From Thermothielavioides terrestris NRRL 8126 (taxonomy: Eukaryota > Ascomycota > Sordariomycetes > Sordariales > Chaetomiaceae), in NCBI RefSeq assembly GCF_000226115.1, contig NC_016458.1, forward strand, positions 4,560,001-4,624,000: a DNA stretch of 64,000 nucleotides, written 5' to 3'. A program made the position numbers and the translations under genes. The stretch's first letter is position 1. Each line of letters opens with the position of its first letter. Under the pieces are notes generated by a model. That model saw only the letters and a list, made by a program, of their open reading frames with translations, ran no database searches and was not told the origin of the DNA. Shown in pieces: positions 46,558 to 59,397 of this stretch.

Positions 46558-49500
46558 GGTGGCGACTGGCCAAGCGCGTGTGTCGGCAAGACACAGTACA
46601 GCGGATTACAGATTAGGGATGTTTGCGAGAAGAAAGATTGCTCCGCGAGGAGACAGGGAGGAGGCCGGCTCCGATGTTGTACGTGAAGGAGGACAAAGGA
46701 GACGGACAAGGAAACGAGGTGGCCTGAGATATCGACCGAGCCTCTCCACACACAGGCAAAGTCCAGTTGTTTGGGGGACGGAGAAGAGGATGTCTGAAGA
46801 TGGGCAGATGAGAGCGTCGAGAGGAGGAGGGAGATGGTGATACTTATCCTCGGCGGCAGCTGGCGGCCAGAACCATAGGCTACAGATGGCCGCCGCGGTG
46901 CGGGCCCATGATGCACCAGCCGGCTCGCGGTGCCATCACTGGCGGACGCGGCATCTTGGAGACAGGACCGTGGCATGGCTGCCAGGAGCACGAAGCGCGG
47001 GGTGGGACCTGCGATCCGCGCCAGGGACCGGGGAGCATGGCGTGTAAGTGGGAGAGGGTCGGCGTAGCAGGGCTTCTAGCAGTGTAGTAGTGCAGAGACA
47101 GTGCTACCCTGGGGTACGTACCGGGCCTACCAGAGCTGCAGCTGACGTTCGCCCTACAAACGGTAGATTGCCATTCGATGAGAATGAAACCTGAAACACG
47201 GAGACAAGCTTGACTTGTGGGGTGGAAGTGAGGGCGGATGTGGCGGCCCCCCCAGAGACGCCCACTCTGTCGGACCAGATCGTTCGTTGAGATGCTGGGG
47301 CGTAGCACAAAGCCGGGTACGTACCTTGCCGCCTTGTGCTCGGCGGCTCTGGACAAGAATATCAAACGATTGAGCCCCACATGGCTGCCATTACCGGTCA
47401 GCGTTTGGTGAATTCACATGGTCTACTGCGTACCAAGTAGTGCGTCCTTCCCCCTGAGATCTGAAAGCTTGGGGGAGGGGTCAGGAACTTGGGAAGGACT
47501 GCGACTCTGTGCAGCCCAAAACTGCAGAAACGGCTTGGAAGCTTGCAGGTTTGCGGCCCAAGCTCCTCTCCATCGTACATGTAGTGTAGTAGTGTAACTG
47601 TCACCCCCCAAAAAATCGAAAGAACGACGACGAACAGAAAGTCGAACATCCATGGCTCTCATGTTGCGGACAAATCGAGAAGATGCGGGATCCAGCGTTC
47701 CTATTGGCCCCGCATCTCGTCAATGCAAGCCGCCTGCAAGCGTCTAGTGAGTCATATTTGGACATCTGGCGGGCACTGCATTAGCGGTCTTGTCGCTGTA
47801 CGACCCCACAGCAGCGCGCCCGCGGGCGCCAATGGGAAGCGCGAGGAAGGGGACGCGCTTGTGCCGCGACTGGGCACGACAATCGCGGCTCTTTTGGCGA
47901 CTTGAACGCCGCTTCCCCCCGCGCAACGGACGCAGGCGTGTTCGTGAATCGTGAGGCGGACGAGATGGGGGGATGATCAGCCACGGTTGTGGCTCTCCTC
48001 ACGGGATGACAGCTCTAGATCGTCAACGACAGCCATTGAGATGCTTCAAGAGTGCTGAGCGACCCCCGCGACTTGTCGACTCTCGCAGGTCAGGCCATTG
48101 GGCACCCATCCGCTTGGCCGCGGCGCTTGGGCAGCTCTGCTTCGAAATCCGGGGCTGGCCGCGCCTGCGGTGCTTCTCCTCCACACTTCCATCTCATCTT
48201 CGAAGCGAGACCTGGAAAGAGAGAGAGCCGGGCCCGATCTCTATTTTTAGGGGGGCTGGTAAGCTCATGATGCCAGCATCCGCCGATCTCGATTTCGTCT
48301 CGGCTCCGCTCCGTCCCGCCCAGACATTGGGGTTCGAATATTAGGGCTGACGGGCAGGCCTGATGACCTGCGCGCAAGCGGTTACTGAGATTGCCACTTG
48401 TTTGACAACTGCCGGAGGGAGCCCATGGTTGGCCGGCTGCAAAAATCCGAAGCGGACCGAAGTAAGGAAGTGTCATTTCCTTAGCCGCCCGAGTAGCCGC
48501 GGGCGCTTGCAGAGCGCTCCATGTTACCGTGCCAGTGTCGCTTGTTAAGCTGGACCGTGCGAGCCAGGGGGAGCGCTTATCACTGAATAACAGAGTCTTA
48601 ACACATTAACCCTGGAGTCCGCGACTGACCAAACAGGCGCGCCATTGAGCTTCCGCTTCTTCTGAGGTGCTGAACGGGCGGCTACTGAAGCCAGACGGGC
48701 CCTCAGACCTCGGAATTCTCCGAAGAAGAGCAGCTTCCGCATCCGATTTGCTTCACCTCCCCCAGCTGTTTTTGCACCGCCTCAATGACCCAGCTGGAGG
48801 AAGCGCTTACCCGAGACCGAGGTCAACGCGCTCGGTGAAGGACGGTGCAGGCTCGGCAGGCAACTCGAAGCGCGACCCACATCCCTTTCGCGTGGCCCGC
48901 GTGCAACACGGAAGCACGTGCGCCCGCGTATCGGACCCGGACCCCGGGGCCCCGATTCGCCGGAACCCCCCTGTCGGACGCCATGCAAGTCGCGGCGCGG
49001 TCGGCAGCCAATCCGGCCCGCGCAAGCTGGGAACCTCACCCGTCAAGTTCGCGATCCGGCCCGGCAATTGGCTGTGCTTGTCGCAGCCGGGAGACTGCCG
49101 ATTCTTCGCAACTCCACCAGCTATGACTCTTCTTCTGCACGTGACCGGATGGATCGATGCAGGCAGGGAACTTTTTCTCTTTTTCCCTGCTTTTCGAAAG
49201 CGGAGAAATCGAGAGAGGAAAATAACCGGCAGTTTGGTTTTCCAACAATTGGCCCCGCCGTTTTCCAAGTTCCGAACTTCCACCAGATTCCAGAATGGGA
49301 AAGTCCACTCACACGCACAAGTCCGTTTCGTTTCAGGTTGGACCTCGCAAGATGCAAGACGCAGCTGCAGCTGCACGATTCCACCGCAGTAGTGTCGTCT
49401 TCTTGTCTTGAATGACTCACTCGTCAGCCACTGAATTCTCGACAATCCATTTCTCCGCCGTCGACACCGGACAGCCTCGGCAGATCGGGAGCGTACAGAT

Positions 49501-50285
49501 GAATTACACCGGCTCGTCTGTCTGCGCGCAGCCGGCTCGACCAGGTGAAAGCGGTGAGAACAACAAAGATCGAGGGGGGGTTGGACTTGTCTCGAGAAGA
49601 ACGCGAGTCGAACCACCCACCCCCCCTCCTCTACTTCCCCGGCGGCGGGGGTTTCTGACCTGATCGAGCGAGCAGTCCTCGCTTCATCGCTTGCTTCACA
49701 GAAACACCAGATCAGAAACTCGATCATTGACAAAGATAGAGATGTCTGTCTTCTAGTTTGGGCAGGGCAGGCTTGTGAAGGTCACGTATCACAAGAGCAA
49801 CCAACTACGAAATAAATGTGGCGCAACGGGTCAACAAGATGAATTGTCTACAGTGAAACCCGGCTGGTGTACGGATTACAAGTCAAATCTATGCCCGCTG
49901 GAAGAACCTCCCCGTAACCGTCCACTCCCGCAACCGGCAAGTCCAAACCACCCAACTGCACCCAGCATCCCGTTCGCTCTCTCGCTGTACCTGTACTTGG
50001 CCGTGCCTTCCCCAGGAGGGGTATCCTAACCGATCCTTCTGTGGAAATCACGCGATTTAAGTTCATGCTGCATGTCCCTCACGCTCGAACGGGGGTGGGG
50101 TGTGGTGGTGTTGGTGGGATGGTGTGGAGGTATGACATTGCGAGGCTCGGGGGCCGAAGGAAGGGGGCTCTTGATGCTCGACGCGTCCGCACCATCCGCC
50201 GACGCGTCACCGCCTCTGGATCGAAACCACATCCCTTCTTGTCGGCTGTTCTCCACACCCACACTTCGCCACCGCACACCGCACT
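46558..50285. other. 3.7 kb gene-free stretch
   Basis: No open frame here has splice-consistent extension or a recognisable domain. The largest (48807-49733, minus) is Arg/Ser/Cys-rich and looks like chance translation of GC-rich DNA. The left end holds the promoter of the gene starting at 46557; the right end is the 3' side of the VPS9/ankyrin gene. A noncoding RNA or a heavily spliced orphan gene is not excluded. Confidence 0.4.
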
Positions 50286-53200
50286 CTACCAGCTCCCGCT
50301 TGCCTCCCCCACCTCCCCCGTTTCACCATACCGCTCAACAAGCGGTGAGCGATGACGCACGCCACCAGCACCACCGGCTCCAATACCATCACCACCGGCA
50401 GTGACATCTGCCCTCCTTTCCATCCCTCCGCCAGCCGGCGGTACCTCACCCTCCCTCACAACCCTCAGCGCCCTCAGCATGCCCTCCAACCGCATCCTCT
50501 CCGCAACCACCATGCCCCTGGCCAGGTCCCTGATGGCCTTGCGGCCGATGCGCTCGTGCATGTCCCTCCAGCCGGCCAGCTCGGCGGCGACGGTCTGCTG
50601 GGCGTAGCGCAGCTCGCGCGAGAGGGTCTCGGCGCGGCCCTCGCTGCGGCGGGCCTTCTCCTCGCGCTCCTCGCTCAGCCGCTGGCGCGTCTCGTCGAGC
50701 AGGCCGAAGCCGCCGCCGAGCGCGAGCGGCCAGCGCGACGCCCGCGCCAGCGAGCTGTACCCGCGCTCCGCCTCGCGCCGCACCGCCTGGATCTGCGCGA
50801 TCGTCTGCGGCGGCCGCGCCAGCGCCTTGAGCACCGACTCGACGTTGCCGTACAGCGTGAGGAACGTGTTGAAGAAGGCCGCGTGCGGCGAGCTTTGCGA
50901 GGGCGCGAGCGCGCGGACGTAGGTGGCAAACGCGGCGGTGTGGGAGGCGGGGAGGAAGGCGAGCGTCGAGAGGGTGCGGGAGAGGATGGCGGAGGATTCG
51001 TGGAGGTCTATGAGCAACTGCATGTTAGTACATGGGGTAAGTTCGGTCGGTGCTGTAGCAGTGATCTGCGAGTAGTCAAGGGGGGGATTGAATCACCATT
51101 GACGACATTGGCCACCACGTTCGCCCGCCGCGCAACGCTCCTCGTAGAGAAGTGCACGCTGCGCACCATGTCCCTAGCGTGGTCAATGAACTGCTCCACC
51201 TCCCGCAGGTCCTCCACCGGCTCGAACTCGTCGTGGACCTTCTCCATCAGCGCGTCGGCCTTGAGCTTGCTCCGCTCCGCCATGGTCTCCAGCTGCAGGT
51301 CCGGCACCAGGAAGAACTCCCACAGCATCTCGTGCGTGGCAAACGTCGGGTGCTGCAACAGCACCCTCAGGAACCAGTCCATCCGCACCTGCAGGTCCTT
51401 GAGCACTGCGCGGCTCGGCCGAGACGGGATCTGGATGGGCGAGCGGAGGTCCGCGAGCGACGGGATCCAGGACGCCGGGTTCTCCATCTGCAGCAGTTTG
51501 GCCAGGTGCTCAAAGTCGCTCAGCGACCGCCGGCAGGTCGTGACCGCGTAGCTCTGCTTGTCGACAGGCGCGCCGGACTTGAGCACGAAGCGGATCGAGG
51601 CGTCCTCGACGAAGAAGGCGCGGACGACGCCCGTGGTCCGCGAGTCCATGCCCGGCATGAGCGAGAAGAGCACGAGATCGTCGATCTTGTTCCGCAGCTC
51701 GTCGTCCTTGGCCAGCTCGACCGCCGTCAAGCCCCTCAGCTCCCGGGCGGCCGTGTCGACGCGGGGGTCGCCGAACAGCGCCCGTACCATGCCGAAGCGG
51801 CCATATTTGCTTGCCAGCATCAGGGCGGTGAACTTCTTCTCGTTTGTCGCATTGACGTCTACGTCGCACTTTTGCAAGATCAGCATGGCCAAGTGGGCGT
51901 CGTTGACGATGTGCAACAACGTGTTCCCCTTGATATCCACGTGATTGTCCAGATGGAGCGGCTGCCCATCCCCTTGGCTCTTGGTGGCCGCATCCAGCGC
52001 TTCTTCAACCATGGCGGAGTAGTTCGGATGATCGTAGGATCGGCAGAGGGCAAACAGGGGCGTCTGCCCGTTCTTGTCTTTTTGCCGCCACGGCAGTAGC
52101 CGGCCGATCCGCTGTATTAGAAACGGCGCATGAAACAGGTAGTGGGCCGCGCTCCTGCCCCAGGTGTCCTGGATGGCGAGGTAGTCGCGGATTCTGTTAT
52201 CGTCCGTCGATTCCAACAGAAAGTCGAGAACGATTTCGATGATAGTCTCGTCTCCCAACTGCACGGCAGCGCTGAATAGCGTCGTCCCCTCGTTATTTTG
52301 GTCGTCTAGGATCGCCTCGGGCGAGTAATACCGCTTCAGCGAGAGCAGGTACTTGAGCGCCTCTGGTTGTTTGTTTTGTATCGCCATCATCGGGACCGAG
52401 TCGCCAAACGCATCTTGCGTCTGGGAAAGGCGCTCGATAGACGTGTCTCCTTCAATCCCGCTCAACGTGCCGATGCTCAGGGGCATCGAGCGGAGTGAGA
52501 CCTCAGAGCCGCTGGACATACTTCGTACGTCCATGGCCACTTTCTTCACCCGCTTAGGCGGTGGCAAGGAGAACTTCTCGGTGTCTGCGTCCGTTCTATT
52601 ATTCTGGAAGGGAAACACGTGGCTGAGTCCGGATCCGAGTGAGAACCTTTCCGAAGGTGTAAAGCTCAACGAGGACCTGCGCGAGCTCCCGTTCGTGAAA
52701 CTCCACCCGCTGGACGACTGCCTTCGGGCGTGCGATGACCCAAACACTTCCTCGTCATCCTCGATAGCATCTTCGTCCGGCTCCATGATCTTCCTCAGCG
52801 CTGCCAAGTCGCCTTTCGCCGTGGCATCCCAGAGAGCCCTGTTTCGCCGACTCGCTCGGCGCAAGCCGCCGGACTCGCGGTCGAGGTATGACAGAACAGC
52901 CTCGAAGGTGCTGAGAGCATACCCCATCTCGCCGCTCTCGACGTCGTCGATGAAGATGAAATTGTGGATGTAGGTCAGCCTGGCTTGGAGATGCTTGATC
53001 TGCGCCTTGATCACGACGTAGAGCAGCAGCGAGACCAACGTGTCTGCGTTAATGGTCATGACGGGTTTCTCGGACGCGGCTCCCGACGCTTCCCCCGGCT
53101 GCGGCGCGTCTGTGAGATGGGTAGCCGCTTTGGTCGTCGAGAGCAGGATTTCCATCATCTCCTGCGGGCAGCTCGCATTGGGCATCTTCCGGAATTCCTC

Positions 53201-54421
53201 GACGGCACGCCCTAGCCTGTTCACGACATCGCGCTTGGCACGGTTGCCTCCTTCAATGACGACGCCTAGCTGCGAGATGTCAATGAAGTCCATCTGCCTA
53301 ATCTTCGCCTCAAGCTCGAGGTCCTCCTGGCGTCTCAGCGCAGCAAGGCGCGGGAACAGCATGTGATGAACGTTCTCGGCGATGTAGCGCTCGATCAGCC
53401 GCTCGACGACCGGGCCGGTCAAATCAGTGGTCGCACCCAGGAGTGAGAGCTGCTGTCGGTCGACGCTCTGAAACAGGTCAATAGCAGCTGTCACGGCCGT
53501 CTCCAGAGCAGTCCTCAAGACGGTCTCGTCATCCTGGGGAACGTCGGCGGCTGGAGCCCCGTTGGCCCCGTCCGCAAACCCCCGGCCGGCATCGCTGTTG
53601 GACCTCGCTCTTTTCAAGGCTGTCGCTATCGGCCCGTCCGGTTCCGGATCGGGGATGTCCTTTGCCGACGGCGGCGGCGGCAGCGGCCGTTCGAAAACCA
53701 GGGTAAACTCGCGGAACAGCTTCTCCAAGCCGGCCTGCATCTGCTTGGCAATTGCCGGGAAGTGGTTGAGCAGCTCATGGAAGGTCTTGATGTCCTTTTT
53801 CTTGGGCGAGCTCGTGGGCTCTCGAGCGTCCGCCGATGCTTTGGCCAGCCGACTCGGCCCTTCGCGCGGAGGTGGCAGCACAGCCGGCGTCACCTTGACC
53901 TCCTCCCAAGATCCAACCAGCGGGCGCGATATGTAATAAATCAAGAACGGCCGCGGATCGAGCGTGTCCGGGTACCAGATGACATCGTGGAGCAGGTTGG
54001 CTTGGGCCAGCGACTTGAAGCCTAGACGAGAGATGTCAGCGCTCTGGCCGGCCCCTGCCAGTACAACCCATCGAGGAGGCGCAGTACCCTTGTTGGTGTA
54101 GATGCTATTGTCCTTGATGACGATACTCCTGCCATTAAAAGTGCTGTACACCTTGGGCTTTCCGCGCATCTCGCGGAGATTCTGGGTGGCATCCTTTGCC
54201 CCGGCCGCCTGAGCCTTTGGGATGGGGATCCGCAGCACATGGCTCGCCAGGAACTCATCGGAGGCTATGGAGGCCACGAGAGGCGCGCCCGTGTCGGGGT
54301 CGCGCAAACTGAGCAGGACATCGGCGGTCGGGACGAGGAGGATGTGCTGTTGGGGCGGCAGGCACTGGGCGAGGATGGGGCTCTTGGAGAAGGCGCTCAG
54401 GAATGGGTTTAGGGGTTGCAT
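50286..54421 (-). CDS. VPS9-ankyrin-PX-BAR-like endosomal protein (Vrl1-like Rab5 GEF)
   Basis: Three exons, 54421-54088, 54021-51097 and 51052-50286, encode 1341 aa. The first intron is 66 nt, has no stop and keeps frame, but has a clear branch site (GCTGACATC) and restores YTNKG-FKSLAQANLLHD. A VPS9 domain lies at roughly 310-500 (YIAENVHHMLFPRLAAL ... TYIHNFIF), the exchange domain for Rab5/Vps21 GTPases. Ankyrin-type repeats run about 690-885 (EGTTLFSAAVQLGD, KNGQTPLFALCRS, KGNTLLHIVNDAH, FTALMLASKYGRFGMV). A PX-like domain spans about 900-1010 (YAVTTCRRSLSDFEHLAKLL ... IQIPSRP). The C-terminal 300 residues are helical and BAR/Vps5-like, with FNTFLTLYGNVESVLKALA and a charged coil. The order matches yeast Vrl1 of the VINE complex. 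The last acceptor (51053) was chosen because it keeps frame; a CTAAC-adjacent AG nearby does not. Confidence 0.85.
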
Positions 54422-55361
54422 TCATTCGACTGGCGTCGCAACTGGCGCTTGATGTGGCTTCAACGGAAGTGTGGCGACCATTGGGCAGTTGCTCGAGATG
54501 GAAAACCCGGGTCTCTCGTCGCGGGTGACCTCGGGCTCAGGATGTGGTGCAGGATCGAGACGTGGTCCGGGCTCGCGGCTGCTGAGAGGCGCCAGGGAGT
54601 CAACGCAATGACCCAGACTGTCGTACACGTAATTTCTCCGCTGCTGTCAACTCGCAGGCAGCCAAAACTCGGATCGACCAGGTAAGAGGAAAGCGTGGAA
54701 GGTTGGCAAAGGCTGCAAAGTTGTGCGCCGTAGGCGACCATTAACAAGACAGCCGTTGGGGACCGAGGTCAGGAAGACGGGAGACAGGGATGCCGAGAGA
54801 GCTCGATGGTGGCGGCCCGTTCACCGTTAGTTAACGGTACCTATCTGCATGTGCGCGACCGTGTGCCATGCGCGGCCCATGAGCTGTCAAGCTCGGCCAA
54901 TCAGAGCTAGATTTGGTAGCTGCTTGTGACGATCAACTGAATGAATGGAGCATCGCTCCCTCGTGGAGATCTGAAGTTGCCATGTCCTCCGTGCTCCACG
55001 CGCAGTACACAGTAGGTTACTGCTGGAAAAAATGCATTACCAGGTCCGAATACGGGAACAGCCAGAAACAGCCAGGAGCCCGGAAACAGCAAACCAGATA
55101 CCTTTCTTACACTCGACCAGATGCATCAATTACCTACCTAGTGTAAGTATCGCGATCTGCTCCCATTCCTGGACTGTCAAAAGGTCTATCCTATCCATAT
55201 GGGCGCTGCATCGGCGCCAAGCCTACGGGTTGAACTACCAGCCTACATGCTCCGGATTGCCAGGACATCCCGTCCCAACAGTCAGTCGCTCTGGTGCAGG
55301 AAAGGTCGCGCAGCGGTTTACTCGTATGTCATGGAACTTCGTATCAATTGTCTGCGGAATC
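54422..55361. other. intergenic spacer
   Basis: This contains the promoter of the VPS9/ankyrin gene and the region downstream of the Ola1 gene. Nothing coding is seen. Confidence 0.45.
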
Positions 55362-56895
55362 TTAGGCCTTGGCAGCGCCGGCCTTGATCAGCAGAATATC
55401 GCCGTCCTCGACGACGTAGTCTTTACCCTTGGTCATCATCTTGCCCTTCGCCCTCACCTCGGATTCGTCGCCGAGCTCCTTGAGAACCGAATAGTTGTAC
55501 ACGATGGCCTGGATGAACGTCTTCTCAAAATCAGAGTGGATGACGCCAGCCGCTTGCGGCGCCTTGGTGCCGTTCCGGATGGTCCATTGCCGGACCTCGT
55601 CGGGGCCAACAGTAAAGAAGCTGCCCAGGTTGAGCGCCTTTCGCATCTGTACGATGATCTTGGGCAGCGCCGACTCCGCTCCGACCCTCTTGCACTCCTC
55701 TTTGGCCGCCTCCTCGGTCTCAAACTTGGTTAACCGCTCCTCAAACGAGACCGAGATGGGTATGATGGGGTCGCCCTCGGCATGCTCCTTGACCCACTCG
55801 ACGATCTTGGGGAGGTGCTTATTCTTTTTCCGGATGTAGTCTTTCTCCGAGAGGTTAACCAAGAAGACCACTGGCTTGGCAGTCAGGAGGAGGAGAGGAT
55901 TGATCGTCTCGACCTGGAGACTAGTCAGCGCCTGGCGTTTAAATGCTCGATGCGCCAAAGCAGTGACGGTGTGGTGGGTTGGCATGTCAGAATGGGGTTC
56001 TTATCTCAAGATGCACTCTGCGTTGATGGCGAGGCATTCGACGAGCTGGGTTGTTAGATCGGACCATTGGGCCTTTATCATCACGAAAGGAGCGATTGGC
56101 CGTTGTGCACAGCAAAATGGAAGAAAGAAAGAATGTCGTACCTCCTTGGGAGCCCAGTTGCCCTTGCGGACATCCTTGCCGTCCTTCAGCCAGGCCAGGA
56201 CCTTCTCAATCGTGGCCTCCTCTTCTTTCCATTGCTTCATCTGGAGACTCTGGCCACCCTGACGCGTCTTCCTCTTCTGGGTCTCGAGAGCCTTCTCGAC
56301 GAACTCGATATCCTTGAGCCGCAACTCCTCGCTGATGATGTCGAGGTCGCGGATCGGATCGACATCACCTTCGACGTGGATAATCTCGGCATCGTCAAAA
56401 CACCTCACAACCTGGAAGATGGCATCGACGGCGCGAATGTGGGACAAGAAAGCGTTGCCGAGACCGGCACCCGTGGAGGCACCGCGGGTCAAGCCGGCAA
56501 TGTCATAGACAGTCAGGTTGGCAGGTACCCGCGACCTGGGCTGATACTTCTCGCACAGCCAGTCGAAGCGCGCATCGGGAACGATGACGCGCGCCTCCTC
56601 GGGTTCGATGGTGGCATAGGGGAAGTTCTGACGCGCGGGTCAGCGACGGTGCTCCATGGGCATGGATTGGGGGGCGTTCAGTGCATACTGCAGGGTTCCC
56701 CAGGTTGCACTTGGTAATGGCCTGGAACAGTGTGGACTTGCCGACATTGGCCAAGCCAACCTGCGCGCCGGTTCAAGTCAGCGGAGCTGCGGGGGCACAG
56801 GAACCACCAAGGCAACCCACAATGCCGCTCTTCAGGTTGTTGCCGGGACGGCCCAGGAGAATCTTCTCCTCCTGCACAGCCTTTTTGGGAGGCAT
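55362..56895 (-). CDS. OLA1: Obg-like ATPase Ola1 (YchF family)
   Basis: Four exons, 56895-56821, 56760-56689, 56627-56142 and 55913-55362, encode 394 aa, the same length as I recall for yeast Ola1. Junctions restore KSGI-VGLANVGKST, LGNPA-NFPYATIEP and NWAPKE-VETINPLL. The P loop is GLANVGKST (27-35). Switch motifs include NFPYATIEPEEA and DIAGLTRGAS. The usual NKxD is NLSE (in VVFLVNLSEKDY), the change that makes Ola1/YchF prefer ATP over GTP. The middle holds the coiled-coil insertion and the C-terminus a TGS domain (FFTVGPDEVRQWTI ... IHSDFEKTF). Ola1 is a cytosolic ribosome-associated ATPase involved in stress control. The last intron (228 nt) is much longer than the other two (60 and 61 nt). 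Confidence 0.95.
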
Positions 56896-57822
56896 CTTGG
56901 TCCTGCGTTTGCTGTAGTGGCGAGTGGAGATGTAGACGAGAGTGCAGTCGAGCACCGGCTTCCGGACAAAAGCAGAGCTAGCTGCGGGGTTTCGAAGGAG
57001 GGGTAATGAAGAAGCGAAGAGGAGAGATCGAAGTGTGGGCGCCGTCGCGACGAGCTCGTGGGCCGGCTGCCACGAGCTGCACCTATCCGGAGGTTGGTCG
57101 CTCAGACAAGTGAATGTCTAGCGATTGGGCCGAGTCCCAGTCGCCCAGCGAGAAACGCGGCGGTCAGATGCGATGAAGGTTGGACCTACGTTGTCGTGGC
57201 TAGGTGGTTCGGAGGATGCAAAGCAGGTGAAAATTTTGGGCTTGAGCTTCCAACCATGGCGGGGTTGGTTTGGACCTGGCAAGTGGGGGGTTTTCGAGCC
57301 AGGGCCGGTTGGACCCACCCCGCCACTGCATCTCGCACTTCCAGCAGGTCCATGGAGGTGCCGGCCACGGCCTGTGGGTCTTCATCCATGATGACGGATA
57401 CTCCGTGCGGGATGCACACACCCTGGAATTGGAGTGGATGGCTTCAACCAACAGTGACGACAAAATCAACTATATTCCGTACAGTTTACTTTTCAATATC
57501 ATTGTCCCAATTTCCCCGGTTTCTTTGACTCACAGTGAATGGGGAGAAATTGAGATTCACGGACTTTCGCCGCGACGTCGACCGCTCTCTGGAACCGACG
57601 CTCCAGCATCATCCATCCATCCGGTTCTGGTCGGGAGTCTAGTGTATTCTGCCTGGCGTTGCTTGGCAGCCTGGCCACTCAGCTCATGAACCTCCTCCAT
57701 CACCTCTCGTCGCCGCCGTATTCTGCGCTCCTCCCGACATCAATCGCCGTTGGCAACTCTTCCTTCCTTCCTCCTTCTCAGTCTCAACAATAGCAGTCAA
57801 CCCTGGTACAACGTCGCTCACC
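56896..57822. other. divergent promoter region
   Basis: This lies between the minus-strand Ola1 gene and the plus-strand PPPDE gene. A motif variant (TATTCCGTAC) lies near 57473. No gene is supported. Confidence 0.5.
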
Positions 57823-58584
57823 ATGCCGAAGCGAAAGAGCCAAAAGCCAGCGCGATCGCACCGATCGACCCTCTCCCTCCAAAAGACCGAGATCCTCATC
57901 AACGTCTACGACCTCCTGCCTCCGGGCCGGCTGTGCACCGTCCTCTGGCACCTGGGCACCTCGCTGCTGCACTCGGGCGTCGTGATCAACGGCAAGGAGT
58001 ACGCCTACGGCGGGCACGACCAGCCGGGCGTGACGGGCGTGTACTGGACGAAGCCGAGGACGGATCCGCCCGGCGGCCGGTTCCGCTGCGAGTACCTGCA
58101 CGGCTTCACGCTGGCGACGCAGAGCGAGATCGACGCGATCGTGCGCGCCGCGTCCGACGAGTTCCTCGGCCCCGGCTACAACCTGCTGACGCGCAACTGC
58201 AACCACTTCACGTCGTACCTGTGCGAGCGCCTAACGGGCAAGCCGGCGCCGGGCTTCCTGAACCGCGCGGCCAGCATCGGCGTCGCGCTGCCGTGCGTGG
58301 TGCCCAGGGAGTGGATCGAGGTGCCGGACTTTGAGACGGCCGATGGCACGCTCCTAGATGACGAGGATGATGGGCCGCAGCATCACGGCGAGCGGGCTAG
58401 GATGCTGAGGTCCTCAGACGAGCAGCCGCGGTTGGTCGGGCGGGAGGGGCAGGATGCGGCAGAGGAGTGGAATAGCGAGGACGAGCGCCGGCGGGGCGGC
58501 AGCGGCAAGGGGAAGGGCAAGGCGCCGGTCAGGGATACGTCAGGGAGGGCCCTTCCCCCTGCAGAAACAGCGCCGATAACTTGA
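57823..58584 (+). CDS. PPPDE (DeSI-type) cysteine peptidase
   Basis: A single exon encodes 253 aa, with an ATG at 57823 in CACCATGCCG. The PPPDE fold covers residues about 23-165: INVYDLLPPG opens it, the catalytic His is H50 in LLHSGVVINGKEYAYGG, and the catalytic Cys is C126 in LLTRNCNHFTSYLC. The tail is charged, Gly/Lys-rich and probably disordered. PPPDE/DeSI enzymes are papain-like isopeptidases that remove SUMO or ubiquitin, or act as acyl-thioesterases. Which modifier is used cannot be told from the sequence. The N-terminal basic patch (MPKRKSQKPARSHR) could direct it to the nucleus. Confidence 0.9.
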   Translation: MPKRKSQKPARSHRSTLSLQKTEILINVYDLLPPGRLCTVLWHLGTSLLHSGVVINGKEYAYGGHDQPGVTGVYWTKPRTDPPGGRFRCEYLHGFTLATQSEIDAIVRAASDEFLGPGYNLLTRNCNHFTSYLCERLTGKPAPGFLNRAASIGVALPCVVPREWIEVPDFETADGTLLDDEDDGPQHHGERARMLRSSDEQPRLVGREGQDAAEEWNSEDERRRGGSGKGKGKAPVRDTSGRALPPAETAPIT

Positions 58585-59397
58585 CGCTGGCGCTGGCGCT
58601 GGCGCACTGCTGTTCTCTGCTTCCTGACCGCTTTTCTCAGCATTTTGCTTTCGGCGTTTCGATGGGGTTTTGCTCTTCTTTCTCCACGTGATACCACAGT
58701 TGGCTCGGCTGGTTGGGGAAGTACTTACTCGGATCGGCGTTTCGTGAAGGGAGACTGACTTTCGCTTTACTGCTCAGTGCGGATTGAGTTGGAGGGTAAC
58801 TGAGGGCGGCGGAAGAAGAACGCAGCTTTAGCTCAGCTTAAGAGCCCTGCGTGGAAGCTGCTATGCTCCGATTGAGAGTTACCTCGATTTTCTACCGCAA
58901 GTCGTCATTCCTGAAGCCATATGTTTGAGAACGTTGGACGGGTGCAACGTTCTGTGTGAGGTCCCAGGATGACGCGGCCGAGAAGTCATCTTGCACTGTG
59001 ACATATCTTGAAACGGGATGAATCATAACCTTCCCTTCAAGTTCTCTTCCGAGGTGAAGCAATGCAGAGAGGCGGAGAATTGGAACCTCATGAACGGGGT
59101 GTGAATCTAGATCCAGGCGTGGATACGAGGATGTTTTATTCCGGCCCATTCGTTCCCCTGGTATTGCTATGTTAGGACACGTAGTTGAGGCTGAGTAGGC
59201 ATAGCTCTACGCCTCAAGTTGAGTGTCTAACTGTATCTCAACAAGTGGTTGGACTTTTCCTCGGTTGGGGCGCAAAACATGTGTGTAACATAAGTTCATC
59301 TCGCCATCCGGCGTCCGCGCCCGTCCATATCCAAGTCGTTATCTTCGTTTATCCAAGCAAGTGAATCGGCAATGAGCAAACACTGGGAGCCCCTAAT
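58585..59397. other. convergent intergenic spacer
   Basis: This lies between the 3' ends of the PPPDE gene and the dehydrogenase gene. No gene is seen. Confidence 0.5.

Noticed and set aside
44611..46686. 691-codon open frame on the plus strand
   Set aside because: It is antisense to the 575 aa gene, has Gly/Arg/Val-rich shadow composition, and the minus-strand frame has splice-consistent structure.
48807..49733. 308-codon minus-strand frame in the large spacer
   Set aside because: Arg/Ser/Cys-rich, no domain, no splice support; likely chance in GC-rich DNA. It remains the best coding candidate in that spacer.
51022..51036. Alternative last acceptor of the Vrl1-like gene after a perfect CTAAC
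   Set aside because: It leaves too short a gap from branch point to AG and shifts the frame. The AG at 51054-51053 keeps the frame.
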